Assembly (NCBI RefSeq): GCF_000186265.1
Contig: NC_014934.1
Span: 806,001-870,000, forward strand
Reading direction: 5' to 3'
Origin: Cellulophaga algicola DSM 14237
GTDB taxonomy: Bacteria; Bacteroidota; Bacteroidia; Flavobacteriales; Flavobacteriaceae
DNA length: 64,000 bases
Each line of letters opens with the position of its first letter. Position 1 is the first letter of the stretch. This document shows positions 36,384 to 46,409 of this stretch, piece after piece. A program made the translations under genes and the position numbers. The notes below the pieces were generated by a model that worked only from the letters and a program-made list of their open reading frames with translations, ran no database searches and was not told where the DNA came from.

Positions 36384-38153
36384 TTATTTTTTGATTAACT
36401 GAATAATACCACAAGAAGGTACGCTTATTTCAACAATTACAGCATTTATAGTTAATGCTGCTTTAGAGACTTCATTGCCCATACAATCAAAAACGATATA
36501 TTCATACATACCTAAGTTTGTAGTTGCTTTCAAGGCAATATTTGTACTCATTTTTCCATTATGCAAATGAATGTGCTCATAAGAATTTGAAATAGTTGTA
36601 ATTAAATTATCATAAACTCCTATAATGATACTTTTATCTTTAGTGACTTTTTGAGTAGTGTAATTACCTAAAGGATTAGAGGGGGTAAACTCTCCATTCA
36701 TTAACACATCGGCATTTCTATTCCAGTATGCAGTATAAAACGCAATCATTTTTCTATGTGCAACAGATACTTTAGAAATAAACATTGAAAGTTGCGGTAC
36801 TCCAAAAAGAGTATTTATCAATTGCAAAGCTGCAACCTCAACAGGTTCTTTATCATGCCAAGTAACCATATCTGAATGTACCGCAGTGTTCCCTGCTAAC
36901 AGTCTAATATCTGCAATACGGATTCTATTCATGGTAGCATCTCCTGGACAATCAAAAGCGCGAAGCATGTTCCCAAATTTACGCATCGCAGGACCAACAT
37001 ATTTTTGTCTAAATTCTATGAAAATATCTGGATTTATCGCTTGTAAATTGTGCATAACATCGGTCATCAATTTATCTACAGCATCATTAATAGATGCAAA
37101 ATCTCGACCATTACCTAAACCTAGAGGTGTACTTTCATACAAACGAAAATCATCAATAAAATCTAACTTCAATCCATCAAGATTCCACTCTTTAACTGCA
37201 TTAGCATAAATGGTAATTAAATACTCCCTTACTTCTGGGTATCTTGGATCAAATACAGGAGCCCACCTATGATCTTCGGTCAAAAATTTACCTTTAAATC
37301 TTTTGAAAGCTTCTGATTTTGGACCACAAAAAGGAACGGAATACCACAAAGCTGCTTTCAGCCCTGTTGCCTGAATTTTTGCAATATATTCTGCCATATT
37401 AGGAATACGGTCTGGTCTCCAATCTCCGGTATAATCATACCCTCTATTCGTATCGAAAGTCTGCCAACCATCATCAATAATTATTGCCTTATATCCCAAA
37501 TCACTAGCTAACTTGCATTCTTCTAAAAGTAATTCTAAATCTAAATTTTGATGAAATTGATACCACGTAGAATATAGTGGCATTTTTGCAATTGCCGGTA
37601 CCGATGCTGGCTTTAGATTTTCAAAAGTTTCCCACCAAGCTGAAACCTGCTTTATAGCCTCTGAAAAAAGTGTATTTCTGGTATCTATTCTAACCTGAGC
37701 TTTAAAACTTTCTAAGGCTTGTTCTTCTTCTGAAAAGAAGGTTATATGGCAATAAAAATAATTATCCTCTTCTCTAATACGCGCATTCATTTGCAACTTA
37801 TTGATTGCATTTGAACAGGCAAAAGTGATGATATTTTCATCCTTATGACCAAATAAGCTAATTACTGGAGCATCAATTGAGATTCTAGATTCCATATGAT
37901 CTAACTCCCAATCTGCCTGTATCCTCTTAGCAAAATCTGTAGTAGGTTTCCAAACCCCTTTTACATTTATTCCAGGAATTTTCCATTTGAGCGTAATTGG
38001 TTTTGGAAAATGTTTTTCACCACACTTTACCTCAAACTCATAAATATCTAATCCTTTTTCTGAACTAATTTTCTGGACGGAAGAAGACACCATTGCATCA
38101 TCTCCAATTATTTCCATAGCTTCTATAGCAGCTTCAATACTATCAACATTCAT
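36384..38153 (-). CDS. Cytoplasmic GH36-type alpha-galactosidase
   Basis: A 589-residue glycoside hydrolase without a signal peptide. Residues 1-180 form a beta-sandwich-like N-terminal part and 190-480 a TIM barrel with GH36/melibiase features: YSTWYQFHQ, IIIDDGWQ (the DDGW motif also found in plant raffinose-synthase/SIP-type GH36 proteins), the likely nucleophile Asp331 in LKLDF, and a probable acid/base Asp401 in RAFDCPGD. A small C-terminal beta domain follows. It starts 10 bases after the FG-GAP lipoprotein gene ends and is followed by the SSS transporter gene. GH36 enzymes cleave terminal alpha-galactosides. Given its cytoplasmic place and glycerol-using neighbours, a galactosyl-glycerol such as floridoside is an attractive substrate, but that is inferred. 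Confidence 0.82.
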   Translation of the reverse strand: MNVDSIEAAIEAMEIIGDDAMVSSSVQKISSEKGLDIYEFEVKCGEKHFPKPITLKWKIPGINVKGVWKPTTDFAKRIQADWELDHMESRISIDAPVISLFGHKDENIITFACSNAINKLQMNARIREEDNYFYCHITFFSEEEQALESFKAQVRIDTRNTLFSEAIKQVSAWWETFENLKPASVPAIAKMPLYSTWYQFHQNLDLELLLEECKLASDLGYKAIIIDDGWQTFDTNRGYDYTGDWRPDRIPNMAEYIAKIQATGLKAALWYSVPFCGPKSEAFKRFKGKFLTEDHRWAPVFDPRYPEVREYLITIYANAVKEWNLDGLKLDFIDDFRLYESTPLGLGNGRDFASINDAVDKLMTDVMHNLQAINPDIFIEFRQKYVGPAMRKFGNMLRAFDCPGDATMNRIRIADIRLLAGNTAVHSDMVTWHDKEPVEVAALQLINTLFGVPQLSMFISKVSVAHRKMIAFYTAYWNRNADVLMNGEFTPSNPLGNYTTQKVTKDKSIIIGVYDNLITTISNSYEHIHLHNGKMSTNIALKATTNLGMYEYIVFDCMGNEVSKAALTINAVIVEISVPSCGIIQLIKK

Positions 38154-38163
38154 TTTATATACT

Positions 38164-41100
38164 TTATCTATTTTGTGAAAACACTTTCATTTCATTATTA
38201 TATTGGGTAGCTATAATAAAAGCTTTCCCTTTTATATCTATCAATTTTATTACATGATTAGATTGCTCTGGGACATAAAACCCTGAATCCTTACTTGGTA
38301 CTACTTCAAAAAAATCATCCTTACCTTTTAAAAAGATTCCTGTTAGCGCATCTTGATTACCAAAATGTGTTTCTGCTGTTTTATCATTACCAACCAGAAG
38401 CATATCTAATTTGCCATCTTCATCAAAATCATCAACTAAAATATCTTTTATAGGAGCTACTTGACATGTAGCAGGAAGTGGTCTTAATTTAAATTTACCA
38501 TTACCTAAATTTTCTACATAACTACTTTCAAAAATTGATGCCTGTACAGTTTCTGAAGCCAGCTTTTTTATCTGAAGTAACTCTTGAAAACTTGTACTCG
38601 CAAAAGATTCATACGTTGAGTAGTCATTTTTCAAGACGGATAATTGCTTCATTATATCATCTCTTGTTTGCAATGGCAACAGAACCTCTCCCTTATCCGT
38701 AGTAAAATATTTTGCCAGAATAGGATCTAAACTACCATTATGATCAAAATCTTTAGTATACAAATAGACAGGCTTAGCTTGTGTTGGCCTCATAAAACTA
38801 TTTGTACCTTGATTACCTATAACAAAATCAATATCGCCATCCTTATCAAAATCTGCAGCCTTTATTTTGTTCCACCAACCAGAGGTATTCATTGGCTGGT
38901 CATTTTCATCAAGCCAAGTAATTTTCATGGGCTGTAGAGTTCCTCTATTATTTTTAAAAACAGTAATTTCCATGAACTCCCCTACTACAATTAAATCTTG
39001 CCAGGTATCATTATCAATATCTTGCCAAATTGCGCTGGTTACCATTCCTAAGTGAGAAAATATTGTTTTAAACGCCCCCTTAAAAACACCACTTTCATTA
39101 ATTAAAAAAGAACTGATTGGTACCGACGGATATTCTTTTGGTGTAAGTCTAGCCCCTATAAAAACATCTACATCACCATCTTTATCAAAATCTGTTGCCG
39201 CTATTGCCCCAGTACTTTGTATAATTTCGGGGAGCTTACCTTCTGCTTTCTCAAAAAATCCTTTTCCATTATTCAAGTATAATCTATCTTTATAACTACG
39301 AGATTCTTTGGTATGTCTATTACCTCCACTACCCACATATAAATCTAAATCGCCATCTGCATCGGCATCAATAAAAACTGCCTGACTATTATCAAAATTG
39401 CTTTCTAAATATTGAGCTACTTTATACACGCCGGCTTCATCCTGGAACCAAATGCTGCTAGGCACACCATTAGTTCCTCCAACAAACAACTCATCACCCA
39501 TGTGATTATCAATATTAGCTGCAACCACACAAGGACTTTTTGGTGTATACTGCTTTACCATTAAATGCTGTACTAAGTATTCATTTAACGGAAGAACTTT
39601 TTGATTATATTTTAGTAAGCTTGTATCCATACTAAATAAAAAATCTCTTTTCTTATTAAAAACGGAATGCTCAGAAGCGTCTTCCTGCTTTAAGGACAAT
39701 ACCTGATTAGCTGCAATTTTATAATGCATACTATTTTTACCGTTTGGCCACTGAATTTTTAGAGAATCTACAACAGTATCTTTAATTCCGAAATGCACTA
39801 TGGGTTCTACAGATGATAAATACCCACGAATAACAGATTGGTAATGACTTTGTGTAGTACCATTTTGATAAAGGGTAACTTTTGCACCAATTGCCTTTGA
39901 ATTATGTGTGCCTCCTTTAAGGAGTATTCTAAGGTAATTGTTATTGTTTTTTTGTCTAGAACGATTTTCTAAAATAAATGCTTTTTCATTATTATTATTG
40001 ACAATCAAATCTAAATCTCCATCATTATCTAGATCTGCATATGCAGCGCCATTGGAGAAAGATTCTTTGTTTTGAATCCATGTATTAGATACATCATTGA
40101 AATTTGTATCATCATCTTGTTCGTAAATAAAATTGGGTAAATGAATCCCAGGTAGTTTAGCAACAGCCTCTTTTAATCTTTTACTTTTTGCTTCTGGTGT
40201 ACCAAAAATTCCGTTTTGATTGGAGTAGTTTATAAAATCTAAATCTGTAATATCTTTTACATACCCATTTGTAATGTAAATATCTTTATCTCCATCATTA
40301 TCAAAATCTACCATTAACGGCGCCCAGCTCCAATCTGTGCTAGCAATTCCTTTCTGAAAACCAAGTTCACTAGATTTGAGGGGTTTATCTGCTAAAAAAC
40401 CATTACTTAATTGTAGGGTATTATGCATATACTGTGGCGTATACTCATTTCTTTGAGATAGAAGAAATTTATCATAATTCATGCTTCCCAGCATCATTTT
40501 TTGTCTCTTATACGCTTTTGGCAACATATCTAAAACCAAAATATCTGGTAAAGTATCATTGTTAATATCTGCAACATCAACCCCCATAGCATTGTAGGTT
40601 TCATGAGAAAGATAGGCCTTGCTAGATTCTATAAAAGTTGGATTTTCATTCGTATGAGATGCCCTATTAATGTATAAAATATCATCCGTAATAAAATCAT
40701 TGGAAACATAAATATCAGGCAGATTATCTCCATTAAAATCATTGATTGCAACGCCCAACCCAAAGCCTTTACTATTCATATTTAAACGATCTGAAACATT
40801 TATATAAACCGGATGATTAACTCCTTGTATTGTTTCATTTTTTAATAGATAGTCGGACAAGTGATTAGGTAAGTACCTTTTAGGCATTGGTGTATTTTTA
40901 TCATGCGTGGTATTCCCATTGTGCACGATATACACATCCAAATCCCCATCTAAATCATAATCAAAAAATACTGCTTGTTGTGCATAGTTTGCATCATCTA
41001 AACCATATGCCTTTGCTTCTTCTATGAATTTAGGTACTCCATTTTTAGTTAATCCTTGATTCACAAACAATAAATTCTGACAATTATCAGTACAATTTGC

Positions 41101-41499
41101 ACCTCCTACACTTAAATAAATATCATCCCAACCGTCTGAATTTATATCTACTATAGAAACCCCAGTAACCCAAGTATTAGTAAAAAAATTAGCCTTTTCA
41201 GAAATATCTGTAAAGGTTAATTTTCCATTATTTAAATAGATTTTTGAAGAAACTTGATTTCCTGTAAATACAATATCTTGAAGACCGTCATTATTAAAAT
41301 CTCCTATTCCGACACCTCCACCATTGTAACAGTATTGAAAATCGATTATATTGATTTCATTATTTTCTGTGATTGTATTTTCAAAATTTATGTTTGATGT
41401 ATTTTCTGAAACATGTACAAATAAAAAATCCTCGTTATTCGTAACGCAACCTGTAAATAGTAACGATAGCAAAATAATAAGAGTAGAATATTTAAACAT
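38164..41499 (-). CDS. FG-GAP/VCBS-repeat and ASPIC/UnbV lipoprotein (CRTAC1-like)
   Basis: A 1111-residue lipoprotein (signal ending FTGC, Cys18). Two FG-GAP beta-propeller regions with Ca-type loops such as DFNNDGLQD, DYDLDGDLD and DFDNDGDKD lie before and after an ASPIC/UnbV domain at about residues 520-590. The ATG ending at 41499 is chosen because it starts the lipoprotein signal; the in-frame TTG at 41529 is rejected. Related proteins occur in many marine SusCD loci and are thought to be on the cell surface. They may bind or present the substrate; no catalytic site is visible. It is 89 bases after susD, with a hairpin between, and 10 bases before the GH36 gene. Confidence 0.85.
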   Translation of the reverse strand: MFKYSTLIILLSLLFTGCVTNNEDFLFVHVSENTSNINFENTITENNEINIIDFQYCYNGGGVGIGDFNNDGLQDIVFTGNQVSSKIYLNNGKLTFTDISEKANFFTNTWVTGVSIVDINSDGWDDIYLSVGGANCTDNCQNLLFVNQGLTKNGVPKFIEEAKAYGLDDANYAQQAVFFDYDLDGDLDVYIVHNGNTTHDKNTPMPKRYLPNHLSDYLLKNETIQGVNHPVYINVSDRLNMNSKGFGLGVAINDFNGDNLPDIYVSNDFITDDILYINRASHTNENPTFIESSKAYLSHETYNAMGVDVADINNDTLPDILVLDMLPKAYKRQKMMLGSMNYDKFLLSQRNEYTPQYMHNTLQLSNGFLADKPLKSSELGFQKGIASTDWSWAPLMVDFDNDGDKDIYITNGYVKDITDLDFINYSNQNGIFGTPEAKSKRLKEAVAKLPGIHLPNFIYEQDDDTNFNDVSNTWIQNKESFSNGAAYADLDNDGDLDLIVNNNNEKAFILENRSRQKNNNNYLRILLKGGTHNSKAIGAKVTLYQNGTTQSHYQSVIRGYLSSVEPIVHFGIKDTVVDSLKIQWPNGKNSMHYKIAANQVLSLKQEDASEHSVFNKKRDFLFSMDTSLLKYNQKVLPLNEYLVQHLMVKQYTPKSPCVVAANIDNHMGDELFVGGTNGVPSSIWFQDEAGVYKVAQYLESNFDNSQAVFIDADADGDLDLYVGSGGNRHTKESRSYKDRLYLNNGKGFFEKAEGKLPEIIQSTGAIAATDFDKDGDVDVFIGARLTPKEYPSVPISSFLINESGVFKGAFKTIFSHLGMVTSAIWQDIDNDTWQDLIVVGEFMEITVFKNNRGTLQPMKITWLDENDQPMNTSGWWNKIKAADFDKDGDIDFVIGNQGTNSFMRPTQAKPVYLYTKDFDHNGSLDPILAKYFTTDKGEVLLPLQTRDDIMKQLSVLKNDYSTYESFASTSFQELLQIKKLASETVQASIFESSYVENLGNGKFKLRPLPATCQVAPIKDILVDDFDEDGKLDMLLVGNDKTAETHFGNQDALTGIFLKGKDDFFEVVPSKDSGFYVPEQSNHVIKLIDIKGKAFIIATQYNNEMKVFSQNR

Positions 41500-41524
41500 G
41501 ATACAGCTAATATTTTTAATTAAA

Positions 41525-41552
41525 GCCAAGTATTTCTCTCAAAACACTTGGC
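41525..41552 (-). terminator. Hairpin between susD and the FG-GAP gene, possible attenuator
   Basis: 7-bp arms GCCAAGT and ACTTGGC with a 14-nt loop; on the minus strand it is followed by TTTAATT. It could lower read-through from susCD into the downstream genes or stabilise the susCD message. Confidence 0.45.
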
Positions 41553-41588
41553 CTAAAACTCAACTTCAATTAAACTTAACAACAATTC

Positions 41589-43178
41589 TTAATACCCCGG
41601 ATTTTGCTTTAAATTAGGGTTTGCATCAATCTCTGAGCCTGGAATCCAAACTAGTTCATGTTTATTTTCTTGAAAAATTCCTCCACTTAACGATTTTGGA
41701 TTTGCACCATGTAATGAAGTTGCTCCCATATAATCATCTGCAAGGCCCCAACGCACAAGATCAAAAAATCTATGCCCCTCACCTGCCAATTCCATGGCAC
41801 GCTCATCTATTATTGCTTGACGCATTGCAGTTTGATCTAAACTTAAATCTGAAACTGTAGAAAGTTCTGCTCTTAAGCGAACCTGATCTACAAATGGTCC
41901 TGCAAGGTCTGGTTGATTGTTTTCATTCAGTGCTTCGGCAAGCATTAACAAAACATCTGCATACCTAATGATTCTCCAGTTATTACCTACATTAGTTCCT
42001 AGAAGATCTACTTGTTCTCTTGTTCCTAATTCCATTCCGGTATACTTTCTACTGAAAATTGGCTCTACACCAGCATCAATTGCAATCGTAACCGCATCAG
42101 AGGGTTCACCTTCCGGCTCAGGCGTTTCATCTCCCATATCCGTGACAAAATCTACACCACCATAACCTGTGGCTCCTGCATAATTATACGTTAGTGTTTC
42201 ATTTCTTCTTATAACGTCATTATTATCATTGAACAAATCTTTTAACCAAGGGTTAATAACATGCCCTTTATCTGGTGACTTAACAGGAGGAGCATAATCA
42301 ATATGATAATTCCCCATGGTGCCTGTTCCAGGAATATCTGTTCCCCAAATAAAAGTGGTCTGTCCTAAAAATTGTAGCTCAAAAACAGATTCTTGGTTAT
42401 TTTCATTTGTACTTGAAAAATTATCACCATAAAATGATCCGGGAAGCAAACTGTATTTACCAACTAAACTCTGCAATGCAGTGATCGCTAATGGATACTC
42501 TTTCATGTATAAATAACTCTTCCCTTTTAATGCTGTTGCTGCACCTGCAGTCGGTCTACCTAAATCATCACCACTCCAACTATCTGGCAACATTCCTTCA
42601 GCCATTTCTAAATCGGCAATTATTTGTGCCCAAACTGCAGACGGTTCTGCTTGGTCTACTAATAAATTATCTAAATCTGGTAATGTTGTAATTAACGGTA
42701 CACTACCGTATAAATTTAGTAAATACCAATAATCAAATGCTCTTAAAAAATAAGCCTGACCAATAAGACTATTTCTTATTTCTTCATCTGCTATATCTTC
42801 TTCATTAATATTTATGATGATATTGTTACATCTAGCGATTGATTTATACAATTGCTGAAACGGCTCTAATGCCCAACGATCTCCGGGATTTCCTTGTAAG
42901 GTAGACATCGCCGTATTACTCCCAAACGGAAATATATTAAACTCATCAGAACGCAATAATGCTCCTGTGTGCACTATTCTTCCCCAGAAAAAAGTATCTG
43001 TAATTGGGTGAAATGCTCCATTTACTGCGGCCTTTACCTGAGCTACAGAAGTACCAAAATTTTCTGTTGAAGTAGCATTATTATTTTCTTGATCCAAAAC
43101 ATCATCTGAACACGAACCAAATAAAACAATACTGGATAGCGCTAGTGCTAAATTTCTTGATTTAAAAATATTTTTCAT
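41589..43178 (-). CDS. SusD/RagB-family nutrient-binding outer membrane lipoprotein
   Basis: A 529-residue surface lipoprotein with a lipobox ending at Cys23 (VLFGSC). It has the SusD pattern: TPR-like helices (IRNSLIGQAYFLRAFDYWYLLNLYGSVPLI), KGKSYLYMKEYPLAITALQSLV, and the C-terminal signature RAMELAGEGHRFFDLVRWG. SusD-like proteins cap the SusC transporter and capture the glycan or glycoside. It lies 15 bases after susC. The binding specificity cannot be read from the sequence. Confidence 0.93.
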   Translation of the reverse strand: MKNIFKSRNLALALSSIVLFGSCSDDVLDQENNNATSTENFGTSVAQVKAAVNGAFHPITDTFFWGRIVHTGALLRSDEFNIFPFGSNTAMSTLQGNPGDRWALEPFQQLYKSIARCNNIIININEEDIADEEIRNSLIGQAYFLRAFDYWYLLNLYGSVPLITTLPDLDNLLVDQAEPSAVWAQIIADLEMAEGMLPDSWSGDDLGRPTAGAATALKGKSYLYMKEYPLAITALQSLVGKYSLLPGSFYGDNFSSTNENNQESVFELQFLGQTTFIWGTDIPGTGTMGNYHIDYAPPVKSPDKGHVINPWLKDLFNDNNDVIRRNETLTYNYAGATGYGGVDFVTDMGDETPEPEGEPSDAVTIAIDAGVEPIFSRKYTGMELGTREQVDLLGTNVGNNWRIIRYADVLLMLAEALNENNQPDLAGPFVDQVRLRAELSTVSDLSLDQTAMRQAIIDERAMELAGEGHRFFDLVRWGLADDYMGATSLHGANPKSLSGGIFQENKHELVWIPGSEIDANPNLKQNPGY

Positions 43179-43193
43179 TGTCTAATTTTTTAA

Positions 43194-46100
43194 TTAAAAT
43201 GTAGCTTGTACACCAAACATTATTGTTCTTGCATTCGGATATGCTCTTGCATCTAATCCTCTTCCTAATAACGGGTTAACATTATTTCTTAATCCCGGAA
43301 CACCACTATCTCTATTTGCTCTACCTCCATTTGTAGAAGAAACATCTGGATCATACCCACTGTAACTAGTAAGTACAAATACATTTTGAACATTAAGAGA
43401 TAAACGAACATCTTTCACCCAGTCTAAACCAGCAATACCGTCTCTAAAATTATATCCAACATCTAAATTTTTCAATCTGAAATAAGAACCGTCTTCTACA
43501 AAGAAAGAAGATGGAGCCTTATTACCAGCAGCATCTGATATAGAAGCTCTAGGAATATTAGTATCTGTATTTGAAGGCGTCCAAGAGTTTAAAACTTCAG
43601 TAAGTTTACCTCCATCTTGCCATAAAATACTATAATATCTACCCAAATTATAAATTTCATTTCCTTGTACCCCGTTAAAACTTAATCCAAAATCGAAATT
43701 CTTGTATTCAGCGTTAAAGTTTAAACCATAGGTAAAATCTGGTGTAGGATTACCTATGTTCGTAATATCATCTGCAGTTATAGCGCCGTCTCCATTTACA
43801 TCAACTCTTACAAAATCTCCAGTTGCTGGATTTACTTTATCTTCTACTTTATACCCATAAAATGCACCAATGGACTCATTGGAAGTTGTTCTATTTACAA
43901 TACGTTGATCTTCATCGATTGCTGGACCAAGAATTGGATTAGGCAAATCTCCTGCTTCACTTTTTAAATTGAAAGAAAAGTTGGTTCCTACTGTATACGT
44001 AAAATCACCATCATTTTTGCGATAGGTTAAATCCCACTCTAAACCATTATTGACAAGTGTTCCTGCATTTCTAGTAACAGGTATACTTACGCCACTTGTG
44101 GAAGGCACATTAATCCCAACCAATACGTCTTCTATATTCTTAGAATAGTAGTCCATTGTAAAATTCATCTTATTATTCATAAAAGCTAAATCGATGCCAA
44201 TGTCAAACGTTTTTGATGTTTCCCATACTAAGGAAGGATCTGCCAAAGTGGTTTGCGACAAGCCTGTTGCTAAACCACCCCCGAATGAAGTATTAGAATT
44301 GGTTTGAAATGTAGCTTTCGTTGGATAAAATGTGTCAGGATATGAACCCAAAACACCATAAGAAGCACGTAATTTAAAATAATTGATAGCTTCTGATTTC
44401 CAAAAATCTTCGTCGCTAATATTCCATCCCGCAGAAAAAGAAGGGAAATACCCAACTCTATTCTCTGGAGCAAAACGAGAAGAAGCATCTCTTCTTATGG
44501 TAGCAGATACTAAATACTTACCATCATAACCATAATTTACACGTCCAAAATAGGATTGTAAAGCAGCCGCATTATTATCCCCTAACAATACCAATTGCTC
44601 GGTTGATGGCAATGCTCCAACATTTTGAATTACATTTGATGGAGTACCTTGCCCATAAACACCATTGCCTTTTTGTGTTTCTTTAAAAAGCGTATACCCT
44701 GCTACAGCGCCAAATTTGTGTACACCAAATTTTTTATCATAAGCTAAGGTAGGTTCTACCAAAATATTAACATCTTCTTGTCTGTAATCTGTTAAATCAT
44801 TTTCTGTATTTACGTTTAAAACAGCATCTACATTACTCATGAAGTAAGTAGGCGTAAACTGAAAACTATTTCTGTTGGTATAATCTATACCAAAATTTAG
44901 TGATGCTGTTAACCCTTCTATGATTTCATAATCTAACTTTGCATTACCAAAAATAGTTCTCGTAGTTTCTAAATTATTTTCCAAGCTTGCTAAACCATAC
45001 TGGTTGACACCACCTGGCCCATGAATTACTGATGAAGGAGCTTCAAAACCACCATCATTAGCAGTATTCGTAAAGGCCAAAGTTGGTACAGAAGCACCGT
45101 CCCAACCATACCAATTGTTCTCCTGTAGTTTACCTTCTGCAATACCTAAAGACTGAGTAAGTGTAAATTTCCCGAAATCTGACCTACTATTAAATCTCAT
45201 ATTAATTCTCTTGAAACCAGAACCTACCAAAATACCATCTTGATTAAAGTAATTTCCTGAAGCAAAATATGAAGTATGCTCTCCTCCACCAGAAATAGAA
45301 AAGCCTAAATCTTCAACAATTCCTGAACTTAAAGATTCATCTTGCCAATCTGTATTAACGCCATTATAAGTTACTCTTGTAGCCTCTCCATCGTTAGCAA
45401 AGCGTTGATTTAAATAATCTGTATATTGTTGACCATTGATATAATCTAACTTCTTACTAGGCGTATCAAAACCAATTCTTGAATTAATTTTAACCTCAAC
45501 AGCCCTATTCTTCCTTCCGTGATTTGTTTTTATTAAAACAACACCATTCGCTGCTCTTGAACCATAAATAGAAGCTGCTGCTGCATCTTTAAGAATAGAG
45601 ATATCTTCTATGTCTTGCGGATTTACATAATCCATATTATCAACAAATAATCCATCAACAATAAAAAGAGGATCTGCATTACTTAAAGAGTTAACCCCTC
45701 TGATAAAAACATTTGCAGAACCTCCAGGCTGACCACCAAAACTCTCTACCTGTATTCCCGAAAGTTTTCCTTGCAATGCTGTTGTAGGGTTACTTGCAAC
45801 CACATTAACAATGGCTTCCTTTTTAATTGTAGCAACTGCACTGGTAAGTTCTCGCTTATTTGAAGTTCCGTATCCTACAATAACCACTTCGCCTAATGCC
45901 TGAGCGTCTGGCTCTAGAGTAATATTTACAGTAGATCTACCCGCTATAGGGATTGCTTGAGTTGCATACCCAATATAGCTAAAAACTAATACACTATTTT
46001 CAGTCAAATCTGAAAACGTATAATTACCGTCAAAATCTGTTGTAATTCCGTTTGTTGTTCCTTTTACCACAATATTTACACCAGGTAAAGGGCCATCTAC

Positions 46101-46202
46101 ATCGGAAACAATTCCTGAGACCTTTCCGGTTTGCGCAAAAGCAATACTACTCAGTAATACTAAAGCCAAACCAATAAATTGTTTGAGTGTTTTTCTGATC
46201 AT
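43194..46202 (-). CDS. SusC/RagA-family TonB-linked outer membrane transporter
   Basis: A 1002-residue TonB-dependent transporter (signal peptide cut after IAFAQ). An N-terminal carboxypeptidase-regulatory-like domain (about 25-100, VSGIVSDVDGPLPGVNIVVKGT) precedes the plug (ALQGKLSGIQVESFGGQPGG, VFIRGVNSLSNADPLFIVDG) and a large barrel ending in MFGVQATF. The ATG ending at 46202 is preferred over a TTG at 46211, as it opens directly on the signal peptide. It pairs with the SusD gene 15 bases downstream and would bring the substrate into the periplasm using TonB/ExbBD energy. Confidence 0.94.
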   Translation of the reverse strand: MIRKTLKQFIGLALVLLSSIAFAQTGKVSGIVSDVDGPLPGVNIVVKGTTNGITTDFDGNYTFSDLTENSVLVFSYIGYATQAIPIAGRSTVNITLEPDAQALGEVVIVGYGTSNKRELTSAVATIKKEAIVNVVASNPTTALQGKLSGIQVESFGGQPGGSANVFIRGVNSLSNADPLFIVDGLFVDNMDYVNPQDIEDISILKDAAAASIYGSRAANGVVLIKTNHGRKNRAVEVKINSRIGFDTPSKKLDYINGQQYTDYLNQRFANDGEATRVTYNGVNTDWQDESLSSGIVEDLGFSISGGGEHTSYFASGNYFNQDGILVGSGFKRINMRFNSRSDFGKFTLTQSLGIAEGKLQENNWYGWDGASVPTLAFTNTANDGGFEAPSSVIHGPGGVNQYGLASLENNLETTRTIFGNAKLDYEIIEGLTASLNFGIDYTNRNSFQFTPTYFMSNVDAVLNVNTENDLTDYRQEDVNILVEPTLAYDKKFGVHKFGAVAGYTLFKETQKGNGVYGQGTPSNVIQNVGALPSTEQLVLLGDNNAAALQSYFGRVNYGYDGKYLVSATIRRDASSRFAPENRVGYFPSFSAGWNISDEDFWKSEAINYFKLRASYGVLGSYPDTFYPTKATFQTNSNTSFGGGLATGLSQTTLADPSLVWETSKTFDIGIDLAFMNNKMNFTMDYYSKNIEDVLVGINVPSTSGVSIPVTRNAGTLVNNGLEWDLTYRKNDGDFTYTVGTNFSFNLKSEAGDLPNPILGPAIDEDQRIVNRTTSNESIGAFYGYKVEDKVNPATGDFVRVDVNGDGAITADDITNIGNPTPDFTYGLNFNAEYKNFDFGLSFNGVQGNEIYNLGRYYSILWQDGGKLTEVLNSWTPSNTDTNIPRASISDAAGNKAPSSFFVEDGSYFRLKNLDVGYNFRDGIAGLDWVKDVRLSLNVQNVFVLTSYSGYDPDVSSTNGGRANRDSGVPGLRNNVNPLLGRGLDARAYPNARTIMFGVQATF

Positions 46203-46262
46203 AAGAATCAATGTTAATTAATAGTTTTTTTAAGTTAGTTAATTAAAACATAAGCCATTATA

Positions 46263-46289
46263 ATAGTCTATGATAGTCTATGCTACTAT
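46263..46289. promoter_or_regulatory. Candidate operator: 10-bp tandem repeat at the susC start site
   Basis: ATAGTCTATG occurs twice in tandem (46263-46272, 46273-46282). The second copy also forms the inverted pair ATAGT-N7-ACTAT (46273-46289). It lies just downstream of the -7 box, over the expected transcription start, a good place for the neighbouring GntR-type regulator to block or tune susC. Confidence 0.45.
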
Positions 46290-46290
46290 G

Positions 46291-46320
46291 CAAATATAAT
46301 TATATTTTAATAATATCAAA
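46291..46320 (-). promoter_or_regulatory. Canonical Bacteroidota promoter of the susC operon
   Basis: On the minus strand TTTG (46320-46317), an 18-base spacer and TATATTTG (46298-46291) fit TTTG-N17-20-TAnnTTTG. The predicted start is about 80 bases before the susC ATG. Confidence 0.8.
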
Positions 46321-46374
46321 ATATTATGTAGTTAATTTGAGAATATCACATATTAGTACGCCTATTTATATGCA

Positions 46375-46389
46375 TACTATATAATAGTA
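46375..46389. promoter_or_regulatory. Inverted repeat TACTAT-ATA-ATAGTA, candidate operator
   Basis: Perfect 6-bp inverted repeat with a 3-base centre, about 55 bases upstream of the susC -33 box and just past the regulator gene's stop. Its half-site recurs in the regulator's own promoter. Confidence 0.4.
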
Positions 46390-46409
46390 AAAATAACCTC
46401 TAAGTAAGT

